The notes below the pieces were generated by a model. The model searched no databases. It was not told where the DNA came from and was given only the letters and a program-made list of their open reading frames with translations. From positions 1,798,001 to 1,862,000 of the forward strand of contig NZ_CP064787.1 in NCBI RefSeq assembly GCF_017094505.1: 64,000 bases of DNA. Reading direction: 5' to 3'. The DNA is from Halapricum desulfuricans. GTDB lineage: Archaea; Halobacteriota; Halobacteria; Halobacteriales; Haloarculaceae. The first letter of the stretch is position 1; each line of letters opens with the position of its first letter. Shown here in pieces: positions 42,375 through 49,381 of this stretch. A program made the translations under genes and the position numbers.

Positions 42375-43292
42375 ATGAGTTCCGACACGCGGTCCGCGCG
42401 AGTGTGCGTCACGAACGCCAAGGGCGGGACCGGCAAGACGACGATCGCGATCAACGTCGCGGGGGCGCTCAACGAGCGCGGCCGCGACGTCCTGTTCGTC
42501 GATCTCGACCCGCAGGGCAACGCGACGGAGGGACTGGGCTTGCTTGACGCCTACGACAGGGCGCCGCCCACATTCTTCGACGTGTTGACCGACCATCGCC
42601 AGCGCGATCGGGCCGGCGAGTTGATCGTCGAGCACGAGGAGATGGACGTGCTGCCGAGCAACATCGACCTCCTGCAGGCCGAACACGAGCTGACGATCGC
42701 CGATCTCGTCGCCCGCGTCAAAGACGACCCGGAGCTTGCGGTCGATCCGTCGGCGCTGGCCGCGCTGGGAATCAACGTCACTCCGGAAGCGGTCTCGGGC
42801 CCGCACGCGCTGGACGTCCTCGACGAGGCGCTGGCGGGCATCGAAGACGAGTACGACTACGTGATCATCGACTCGCCGCCGTTTTACGGCAAACTGACTG
42901 ACACCGGGATCTACGCCGCCCAGCACATTCTGGTGCCGGCGCTGACGGAGGCGACCTCCGAGCGGGCGATCGAGCTGCTCATCGACCAGATGGCGGCGCT
43001 GGAGGGACAGACCGGCATCACCGTCGAGACGATGGGCGTCGTCGCCAATCGCGTCGAGAAGACCAACGAAGACCGCAAAATGCTGGCGTGGCTCAACGAG
43101 GTCTTCGACGAGTTCCCGGTCTGGGAGGTCCGAAAACGGGTCGCGCTACAGCGCGCGTTCAAGGCGGGGAAATCGGTCTTCGGCGCGGACGAGCAGGTCG
43201 ACATGGCGGAGGTCTTTCTGGACATCGCCGCGGCGTTCGACGAACGGTTCGGATTCGCCAGCGACAGCACACACGAGGTGACACATGACTGA
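42375..43292 (+). CDS. parA: ParA/MinD-type ATPase, partner of CheW
   Basis: A 305-residue cytosolic ATPase. It has the deviant Walker A CVTNAKGGTGKTTIAINVAG, then FVDLDPQGNATEGLG, and YVIIDSPPFYGKLTDTG as Walker B. The ATG at 42375 (MSSDTRSARVCVTNAKGGTG) is preferred over an earlier ATG in frame. No ParB is adjacent; instead its last 8 nt overlap the start of a CheW gene. ParA-like proteins such as ParC and PpfA place chemotaxis arrays in bacteria, so I infer an array-positioning role rather than plasmid partition. The promoter TATA is at 42331-42340. Confidence 0.85.
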   Translation: MSSDTRSARVCVTNAKGGTGKTTIAINVAGALNERGRDVLFVDLDPQGNATEGLGLLDAYDRAPPTFFDVLTDHRQRDRAGELIVEHEEMDVLPSNIDLLQAEHELTIADLVARVKDDPELAVDPSALAALGINVTPEAVSGPHALDVLDEALAGIEDEYDYVIIDSPPFYGKLTDTGIYAAQHILVPALTEATSERAIELLIDQMAALEGQTGITVETMGVVANRVEKTNEDRKMLAWLNEVFDEFPVWEVRKRVALQRAFKAGKSVFGADEQVDMAEVFLDIAAAFDERFGFASDSTHEVTHD

Positions 43293-44355
43293 CGACGATG
43301 ACGACCGCATGGAACGGGCGAAACGTATCCGACGAATGCGCGAGGGGCGTCGCACCGGTTCGGCCGACCGAGACGGCGACGGCGGAGGCGACCCGAGCGA
43401 CGGTGACGCTGGTTCGAACGGTAGCGGGGCCGGTTCGAACGACGATGGCGCTCGCTCGAACGGAGACGATGCCGATTCGGTCGACGGGACCGACAGTCCG
43501 AACCCGTCCGAAACCCCTGTGACCGACGGCGAGTCATCCGACGACAGAGCGGGCGACGAGACAGCAGCCGAGAACCGGTCGCCGACCGGCGGCTCCGGGG
43601 GCGACGAGCCGGACGAATCCGAGTGGTTCGAGGAGTCGCCCGGCGCAACCGGACCGGATTCGTCGTCCGAGGAGAGCGCCACGCCCGAGTCGAGCCGGGA
43701 CGACACGCCCGGTTCCGAACCGGAAGACGACGCGGCAGCGGCTGTCTCGTCCGCGGCCGCAGCTGCGGCGGCGTTCGAGGACGGGGACAGCGAGTCGGAC
43801 AGAGGCGGATCGAGTTCTGCGGACGACGAGGACGACTCACAAGCGGTCGACGACGCCACGTCCGAAACCGACCAGCCGACGGAGATCGAGGGACCCGCAG
43901 CGACCCGGTCGGCGGAAACTGAACGCACAGACGAGGAGATCCGCGTGCTGGAGTTCCGCCTCGGGGACGAGCAGTACTGTCTGAACATCCAGCACGTCGA
44001 GGAGATCGTCAGAGAGGAGACGGTCACGCGCGTGCCGAACACCCCGGAACACGTTCGCGGCGTCGTCGATCTCCGGGGCCAGATCACCACGATTCTCGAT
44101 CCGAAGGTGTCGCTGGGAATCGACGAGACCGACGACGAACAGTTGATCGTCGTCTTCGACGAAGGGACCTTCGACGAACAGGGCCACGTCGGCTGGGTCG
44201 TCGACGAGGTCCGGCAGGTCATGCCGGTCACGGAATCGGAGGTCAAGGATTCGCCGCTCGACCACCAGTCGGTCAACGGCGTCGTCGAACGCGACGGTGA
44301 GTTCGTGATCTGGGCCGAACCCGAGGTCGCGCTCCCCGACGACGAGACTGTCTAA
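43285..44355 (+). CDS. cheW: CheW with long acidic disordered N-terminal region
   Basis: A 356-residue protein. The first 215 residues are low-complexity, rich in Asp, Ser, Gly and Glu, with a short basic head (MERAKRIRRMREGRR). The CheW domain occupies the rest: RVLEFRLGDEQYCLNIQHVE, VTRVPNTPEHVRGVVDLRGQ and VGWVVDEVRQVMPVTESEV. CheW couples transducers to the CheA kinase. Ordinary CheW proteins are about 150 residues, so the tail is unusual and may contact the upstream ParA, with which it overlaps by 8 nt. An 80-bp MITE begins within the TAA stop codon. Confidence 0.88.
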   Translation: MTDDDDDRMERAKRIRRMREGRRTGSADRDGDGGGDPSDGDAGSNGSGAGSNDDGARSNGDDADSVDGTDSPNPSETPVTDGESSDDRAGDETAAENRSPTGGSGGDEPDESEWFEESPGATGPDSSSEESATPESSRDDTPGSEPEDDAAAAVSSAAAAAAAFEDGDSESDRGGSSSADDEDDSQAVDDATSETDQPTEIEGPAATRSAETERTDEEIRVLEFRLGDEQYCLNIQHVEEIVREETVTRVPNTPEHVRGVVDLRGQITTILDPKVSLGIDETDDEQLIVVFDEGTFDEQGHVGWVVDEVRQVMPVTESEVKDSPLDHQSVNGVVERDGEFVIWAEPEVALPDDETV

Positions 44356-44434
44356 TACTGGTGGCTATACGTTCGTAAGCATATCCGCCACGCCGTCGTG
44401 CCGAATCAGTTCGAAATGGCACAGCCACCAGTAT
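44355..44434. mobile_element. 80-bp MITE-like element, copy 3 (diverged)
   Basis: This is in the same orientation as copy 2, with more changes in the interior and two mismatches in the right terminal repeat (CACAGCCACCAGTAT). Its first base is the last base of the cheW stop codon. It lies between the convergent cheW and NDH-2-like genes, where a hairpin could serve as a terminator for both. Confidence 0.8.
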
Positions 44435-44443
44435 GCCCCGCGA

Positions 44444-45571
44444 TCACTGCAACTCTTCGGCGAGCAGTTCGACCGCGTCCCGGACGGCACCGATCGAGGT
44501 CAGGTAGCCGGCACCGACCGACCGCTTGACCGCCGTCGCCGCCGCGCCGCGGAGGACCTGCGGGCCGACCTTCGCGACTGCCCCGTCGCCGACGCTGACG
44601 AGCCACCCGAGTTGATCGTAGTCGTAGCGTTCGAGTCGGGGCTCGAGTCCCCGGGCGCCTTCGCGGTCGTACGCGAGCAACGTCGCGAGGTTCTCCGCGG
44701 CGACCGGGGCCTGCCTGATCGCGGTGTGTGCGCTCGCAGGGGCGGGGCGGCCGTCGATGTCGGTCACCCGGGCAGCGTCGCCGAGCGCGAACGTCCGGTC
44801 CGCCAGTCGAAGCGTCGCCGGGACCGCCGGCCGATCGGAGACGGCCTCGGTCCCCCGGATCCCGCCGGTCCAGACGAACTGGTCGTAGGCGAGCTCCGAC
44901 CCGTCTTCGAGCGCGACCGTCGCGTCGTCCGCTCGCTGGACGCCCGACCCGGTCCGGACCTCGATCCCGCGAGCGTCCAGTTCCCCCCGGAGCGCGCGGC
45001 GCATGTCCGCGGGGAACCCGGGCGCGATCGCATCGGCCTGTTCGAGCAGCGTCACCGTCACGTCGGCGTCTCGCTCGCCCGCCAGCGCCGCGAGTTCGCC
45101 CGCGACCTGGATCCCCGACAGCCCCGCGCCGCCGACGACGATCTGACCGTCGGCCTCGAACGCCTCGAGCGCGTCGGCCCGGACCTGTCGGGCGTGTTCG
45201 ATCGTCCGCAGCGGCGTCGCGTGCTCGCGGACCCCTTCCAGTCCGTAAAACTCGGTTTCGACGCCGAGCGCGACTGCGCCCGCGTCGTACTCGACCGTCT
45301 CGCCGTCGGAAAGCGTCGCGACCTGCCGCTCGGGGTCGATCTCCGCCACCCGTTTCTGGCGGTGGCGGGCGCGATCGAGCAACTCCTCGAAGGGCAACGC
45401 GATCGCCTCGGCGATGTCGGGCCGTCGCACGACGCGATGCACCTCGTGGCGCACGGTGTGAGTCGGGCTCTCGTCGAAGAGAACGATCTCGTCTGTCGCC
45501 GGGAGCCGCCGTTCGAGCCTGCGAACGAGCGGAAGGCCGGCGTAGCCGCCGCCGAAGACTGCAACTCGCAT
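44444..45571 (-). CDS. NDH-2-like NAD(P)/FAD oxidoreductase
   Basis: A 375-residue flavoprotein: FAD motif VAVFGGGYAGLPLVRRLERR, then YDAGAVALGVETEFYGLEGV, NAD motif VVGGAGLSGIQVAGELAAL, and FALGDAARV closing the FAD site. This is the type II NADH dehydrogenase (or sulfide:quinone reductase) layout. The redox cysteines needed for SQR are absent, which favours NDH-2, an NADH:quinone reductase of the membrane surface. The C-terminal helices (KVGPQVLRGAAATAVKRSVG) could be the membrane-binding part. Confidence 0.82.
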   Translation of the reverse strand: MRVAVFGGGYAGLPLVRRLERRLPATDEIVLFDESPTHTVRHEVHRVVRRPDIAEAIALPFEELLDRARHRQKRVAEIDPERQVATLSDGETVEYDAGAVALGVETEFYGLEGVREHATPLRTIEHARQVRADALEAFEADGQIVVGGAGLSGIQVAGELAALAGERDADVTVTLLEQADAIAPGFPADMRRALRGELDARGIEVRTGSGVQRADDATVALEDGSELAYDQFVWTGGIRGTEAVSDRPAVPATLRLADRTFALGDAARVTDIDGRPAPASAHTAIRQAPVAAENLATLLAYDREGARGLEPRLERYDYDQLGWLVSVGDGAVAKVGPQVLRGAAATAVKRSVGAGYLTSIGAVRDAVELLAEELQ

Positions 45572-45717
45572 ACCTCACGTTGGGACTGAAACCCCCTAAA
45601 CGCGCGGGTCCCGGTGACGTGCTGATCAAACCGCCGCGCGCTCACCTCCGGCAGGATGAGTGACACGTCGAACCAATAACAAAGGACTGATTTATTCGCT
45701 CGTGGAATAACGTTGTG

Positions 45718-46770
45718 ATGGCGTCGGACGACCTACTCACGTCGCTGGAGCACATCGCCGAACGGCTAGACTTCGGCGAGTACGAGGCGAAAGCATACCT
45801 GACGATCCTCGAGCACGGCGAGCTCACGGCCGCGGAGATCGCCGAATACACCGACATCCCCCAGCCGCGGGTGTACGATACCGTTCGGAGCCTCAGCGAC
45901 AGCGGGCTGGTCGAACTCCGGGAGTCCAGGCCGATGAAGGTCCTGGCGATCGACCCCGAAGAGGCGTTCGCGGACTACCGCGACTCGCTGTCGTCGCTCG
46001 TCGACGGGCTCGGGAAGCGATACACGAAACCGGCCCGCGAGGCGGAGGGCGTCTCGCTGGTGAAGTCCCGGCCGACGATGCTCCGGTATCTCGAAGACGT
46101 GATCGAGTCGGCCGAGTACGAGCTGATGGTGTCGCTGACGCCCGACCTGCTCGATCGGTTCCACGAGACGCTGGCGTCGGTCAAGGACACCGGCGTCTCG
46201 GTCGAGATCCTGCTCTCGCCGGCCGCCGCGGTTCCCGGTCCGGAGGAATTCGACTACGTCGACGTAGCCACGACCGTCCGGACGCGGCGCGGCGTGACGA
46301 CGCCGATCGTCGCCGTGGCCGACGGCGAGTACGCGATGTACGCCACCCGCGAGGGAATCGAGGGCGCGGAAGACCGCTACGGCGTGATCTTCAACCGGTC
46401 GGAACTGGGCTTTCTGCTGTCGGGCTTTCTGAACACGGTCCTGTGGACGACCGCAGAAACCGTGGTCGAAGAACCGATCTCCGACCGATTCCCGCGCCGA
46501 TACGGGACGATCCGGCGGTGCGTGTCCGATCTGTCGCGGCTCGAGGGGACCTACTACGCTTCGATCGACGGGCGAGACGTCGAGACCGGCGAGCACACGC
46601 TCGTCGAGGGCAAGATCGTCGACGTGACCGCGGAGAGTAACTGGATCGCGGCGTCGATACTCGTCGATACCGGCGACCGCGAGATCGAGGTCGGCGGGCA
46701 GGTCGCCGCGCTCGAGGACATCGAGGCTCACGAGATCGTCGTCGGGACGGACGGCCCGCCCGGCGTGTGA
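45718..46770 (+). CDS. trmB: TrmB-family sugar-responsive transcription regulator
   Basis: A 350-residue regulator. The N-terminal winged helix (FGEYEAKAYLTILEHGELTA, IAEYTDIPQPRVYDTVRSLS) is followed by a short coiled segment and a PLD-like effector-binding domain ending in a beta barrel. Length and order match haloarchaeal TrmB, which represses glycolysis and activates gluconeogenesis when glucose is absent. A TATA-like TTTATTC (45691-45697) is 24 nt upstream of the ATG at 45718. No targets are visible next to it. Confidence 0.86.
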   Translation: MASDDLLTSLEHIAERLDFGEYEAKAYLTILEHGELTAAEIAEYTDIPQPRVYDTVRSLSDSGLVELRESRPMKVLAIDPEEAFADYRDSLSSLVDGLGKRYTKPAREAEGVSLVKSRPTMLRYLEDVIESAEYELMVSLTPDLLDRFHETLASVKDTGVSVEILLSPAAAVPGPEEFDYVDVATTVRTRRGVTTPIVAVADGEYAMYATREGIEGAEDRYGVIFNRSELGFLLSGFLNTVLWTTAETVVEEPISDRFPRRYGTIRRCVSDLSRLEGTYYASIDGRDVETGEHTLVEGKIVDVTAESNWIAASILVDTGDREIEVGGQVAALEDIEAHEIVVGTDGPPGV

Positions 46771-46807
46771 ACGCTCGGACGCCGCCGTCTCAACGGTTCT
46801 GATCGCC

Positions 46808-47881
46808 TTACAGCGTCGTTCCGCCGCCGCTAAGCGCCAGCAGGAACAGCAGTCCCATGATGTTCTCCTCGATGTAGGTCTGGGCGGCCTCTTTCACCTT
46901 CGCGATGTCTTCCTCGTAGGAGACTGTCACCGTCCCATCGGCAGATTCGACCCGTACGTCCTCGAGTCTCGATTTGAGCGCTTCGGACGTGTCTTCAAGC
47001 CGAGTCGCCGCGTCGATGGCGAACTCGACGTCCTCTTTCAGCTGGCTCGCGGCGTCGCCGGCCCGCATGTTCGTCTCGACGCCGTAGGCCGAGTCCGTCT
47101 TGTAGACGCTTCCCGAGACGTACTCGATCTGATCGAGGCTCTCGATCTCGATCTCCTCGGTATCCATGTCCTCGAGCGAGCCCTCGGGAACGACAGTCGC
47201 GAACTGTACGTGACCCTCAGTCGTCATATCGTACAGATCTGTCAGTTCGCTCCCGACGGCTTCGGCGTCACCGTTGACGACGTCGATGACGTCTTCCAGC
47301 ACTGCCGTCGGGCCGACGACGTACCGGCCGTCCGAGAGGACAGCCATGCCGCCCTCGTCGGTGTCGGCTCCCGAGTAGATGGTCTTGCCGCCGTACTCCG
47401 ACTCCTCGAGATCGCTGTCGCCCTCCGACTCGAGGAACCCGATCAGGTCGTCCTCGGACCAGTCGGTCTCCATGACGATGCCAGCGTAGTCCTCGTCAGC
47501 GCCGGACTGCTCGACCTGCATGAACAGCGTCCCACTCCGGAACCCGGTCGGATCGAGGTCGGCCGCCTCGCGAGCCATCTCGATCGCCGAGTCGACGTCT
47601 TCCGGCAGGTTGCCTTCGCCCTGCCCGAACTGCTGTAGCTCCTCGAACACTGTATCGCCCACGTCCCGGAGGTCGTCGTCGTTCAGCATCGCCTCGACGT
47701 CCATCGAGACGATCGCCTCCGCCTTCGCCGGAACAGTGCCACCCGCCGTCGGACCGTTGTCGTCCGTCCCGTTGCCACCACCGATACTACCACACCCCGC
47801 CAGCGATCCGAGTGTGACGAATCCCGCTCCCACCACACCTTTCTGCATGAGGTCTCGCCGCGTGTACTTTCTGGAGGACAT
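46808..47881 (-). CDS. Tat lipoprotein, unknown
   Basis: A 357-residue protein with twin-arginine signal TRRDLMQKGVVGAGFVTLGS and lipobox Cys at about residue 30 (LAGCGS). It is highly acidic, with two repeated domain-like halves (SAIEMAREAADLDPTGFRSG... and TEGHVQFATVVPEGSLEDMD...). The last 15 residues form a hydrophobic stretch (IMGLLFLLALSGGGTTL). Such dual-ended lipoproteins are frequent in haloarchaea; function unknown. TTATTTTTAC (about 47909-47918) is its TATA box. It shares a 143-bp promoter region with the GT2 gene. Confidence 0.7.
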   Translation of the reverse strand: MSSRKYTRRDLMQKGVVGAGFVTLGSLAGCGSIGGGNGTDDNGPTAGGTVPAKAEAIVSMDVEAMLNDDDLRDVGDTVFEELQQFGQGEGNLPEDVDSAIEMAREAADLDPTGFRSGTLFMQVEQSGADEDYAGIVMETDWSEDDLIGFLESEGDSDLEESEYGGKTIYSGADTDEGGMAVLSDGRYVVGPTAVLEDVIDVVNGDAEAVGSELTDLYDMTTEGHVQFATVVPEGSLEDMDTEEIEIESLDQIEYVSGSVYKTDSAYGVETNMRAGDAASQLKEDVEFAIDAATRLEDTSEALKSRLEDVRVESADGTVTVSYEEDIAKVKEAAQTYIEENIMGLLFLLALSGGGTTL

Positions 47882-47980
47882 ACCAGTACGTCCCCGTCTG
47901 TCGCCGAAGTAAAAATAACCTCCGGGAAAAGACCGCGTTACGGCGTGAAAACGGCAATAATTTCCATCTCACCCCGATGT

Positions 47981-47996
47981 TTTTGGCAAGCCTAAA
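47981..47996. promoter_or_regulatory. DtxR-type operator overlapping the GT2 promoter
   Basis: TTTTGGCAAGCCTAAA differs at one base from the palindrome TTTAGGC-N2-GCCTAAA. It overlaps the probable TATA box (TAAAATAT, 47993-48000) that lies 29 nt before the GT2 start. By analogy it should be a metal-dependent repressor site. Confidence 0.5.
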
Positions 47997-48024
47997 ATAT
48001 GGCCGGAGCGGACAGAGACACACG

Positions 48025-48708
48025 ATGAGCGAGTACACCTTCGACGACCTCGCGGTCGTCATGGGAACGTACAACGAGGAGGCGGCGATCGGCACAGTGC
48101 TCGACGATATCGAGCGCGTGACCGACGGGCGGGCGTCGGTCGTCTGTGTCGACAGCTCCAGCGACCGAACACCGGAGATCGCCCACGAGAGGGGCGCGCG
48201 CGTCATCGAGCAGGAACCGCAGGGATACGGCGTCGCCGTCGAGCGCGCGCTGCGCGCGGCCGACCGGCCAGTCGTGGTCACGACTGACTGCGACGACACC
48301 TATCCGATGGAGCGACTGTCGGACTTCCTGGCGGCGATCAACGACGGCGCGGACGTCGTCAGCGGCGACCGCCTCTCGCGCGGGGCCGAGACGATGCCGC
48401 GGTTCAACCGGCTCGGCAACCGCCTGTTCGCCGCGATCGCGAGCGCGCTGGTCGGCCGGCGCATCCGCGATACGACGACGGGGATGCGCGCCTACCGGAA
48501 GTCCGTCATCGAGGACATCGAGTGGACCGAGAACACCGGCCTCTCGGCGGAGTTGCTGTTGCGACCGCTGTGTCGGGGCTACGACGTCCGCGAGATCGAG
48601 ATCGACTATCGGGAGCGTGCGGGCGAGACGACGCTGGACCCGGTCTCCGGCGGGGCCGAGATCGCCGGCTCGATCCTGCGGGTCGGGATGCAGGAACGAC
48701 TGCGGTGA
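48025..48708 (+). CDS. GT2-family glycosyltransferase (dolichyl-phosphate sugar synthase-like)
   Basis: The ATG at 48025 (MSEYTFDDLAVVMGTYNEEA) gives 227 residues. The GT-A fold shows in VVMGTYNEEAAIGTVL, VVCVDSSSDRTPEIA and VVTTDCDDTYPMERL (the metal-binding DxD), plus RNRLFAAIASALVGRRIRDT-like and TTGMRAYRKSVIEDI segments. It should transfer a sugar from a nucleotide donor to dolichyl phosphate or a lipid. Most family members that act on dolichol have membrane anchors; this one has none, so it is peripheral. The promoter carries a DtxR-type box. Confidence 0.8.
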   Translation: MSEYTFDDLAVVMGTYNEEAAIGTVLDDIERVTDGRASVVCVDSSSDRTPEIAHERGARVIEQEPQGYGVAVERALRAADRPVVVTTDCDDTYPMERLSDFLAAINDGADVVSGDRLSRGAETMPRFNRLGNRLFAAIASALVGRRIRDTTTGMRAYRKSVIEDIEWTENTGLSAELLLRPLCRGYDVREIEIDYRERAGETTLDPVSGGAEIAGSILRVGMQERLR

Positions 48709-48763
48709 ACTCCCGGCCGGGCCGCTCCCCGATCCGCGCCGACGCGACTCGGAGCCGTCGAAA

Positions 48764-49381
48764 TCACTCGTCCGGCCCGCGCTGATACGAGTCGAGACCG
48801 CCGGGATGGCCGGGCGGGTTCTCCAGTCCGACCAGCGATCCGCCGGTCGGCGACGAGTAGAAGGCAAAGAGCAGCTCGTTGATCAGGTAGTATCGGACGC
48901 GCTCTCGCTCGCTCCCGTCGGGATCCGGCTCGCTGTCGTCCAGTCCGTACTCGTCGAACACGTCCTGTCTGGTCTCCCGGTCAAGTTCGGCGAACGGCCG
49001 ATCGTCCCAGTGGCGGGCGTACTCGTCGAGCCGTCGGGCGGCCGCCCGGACGCCGTCAAAGTACGCCGATCGGTCCTGGATCCGGCCCACGACGTAGCTC
49101 TCGACGAACGAGTCGATCCCCGTCACCCCCTCGGGGTACAGCGCCTCGGCGGCGGCGACGATCGTCTCGCGCCCTCCGGGGTCGTCCCGATCCGTCGGCC
49201 CGTCGGCGGTCTCGTCGCCGAGATCGTCCCACGCCAGCGCGCCGAGTCCGGCGGCTCCGACGCCGGCCGCACCGAGCGCGATCACCGCGTCCCGTCGCGT
49301 GAGACGCGGGGTGTCGTCTTCCGCTCCGTTCGCCTGCTCGTCAGTCTCGTTTGTCACGGACTCGTCCGTCTCGTTCGTCAT
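48764..49381 (-). CDS. Gluconate 2-dehydrogenase subunit 3-like protein (Tat)
   Basis: A 205-residue protein. After an acidic head comes a twin-arginine signal (LTRRDAVIALGAAGVGAAGL), then the gluconate 2-dehydrogenase subunit 3 domain: VAAAEALYPEGVTGIDSFVE, FAELDRETRQDVFDEYG and RVRYYLINELLFAFYSSPTG, with GPDE at the end. Family members escort and export a GMC or FAD-containing dehydrogenase subunit, but no such subunit is adjacent. Its start overlaps the stop of the membrane glycosyltransferase by 4 nt (ATGA), placing it last in the iron-transporter operon. Confidence 0.82.
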   Translation of the reverse strand: MTNETDESVTNETDEQANGAEDDTPRLTRRDAVIALGAAGVGAAGLGALAWDDLGDETADGPTDRDDPGGRETIVAAAEALYPEGVTGIDSFVESYVVGRIQDRSAYFDGVRAAARRLDEYARHWDDRPFAELDRETRQDVFDEYGLDDSEPDPDGSERERVRYYLINELLFAFYSSPTGGSLVGLENPPGHPGGLDSYQRGPDE

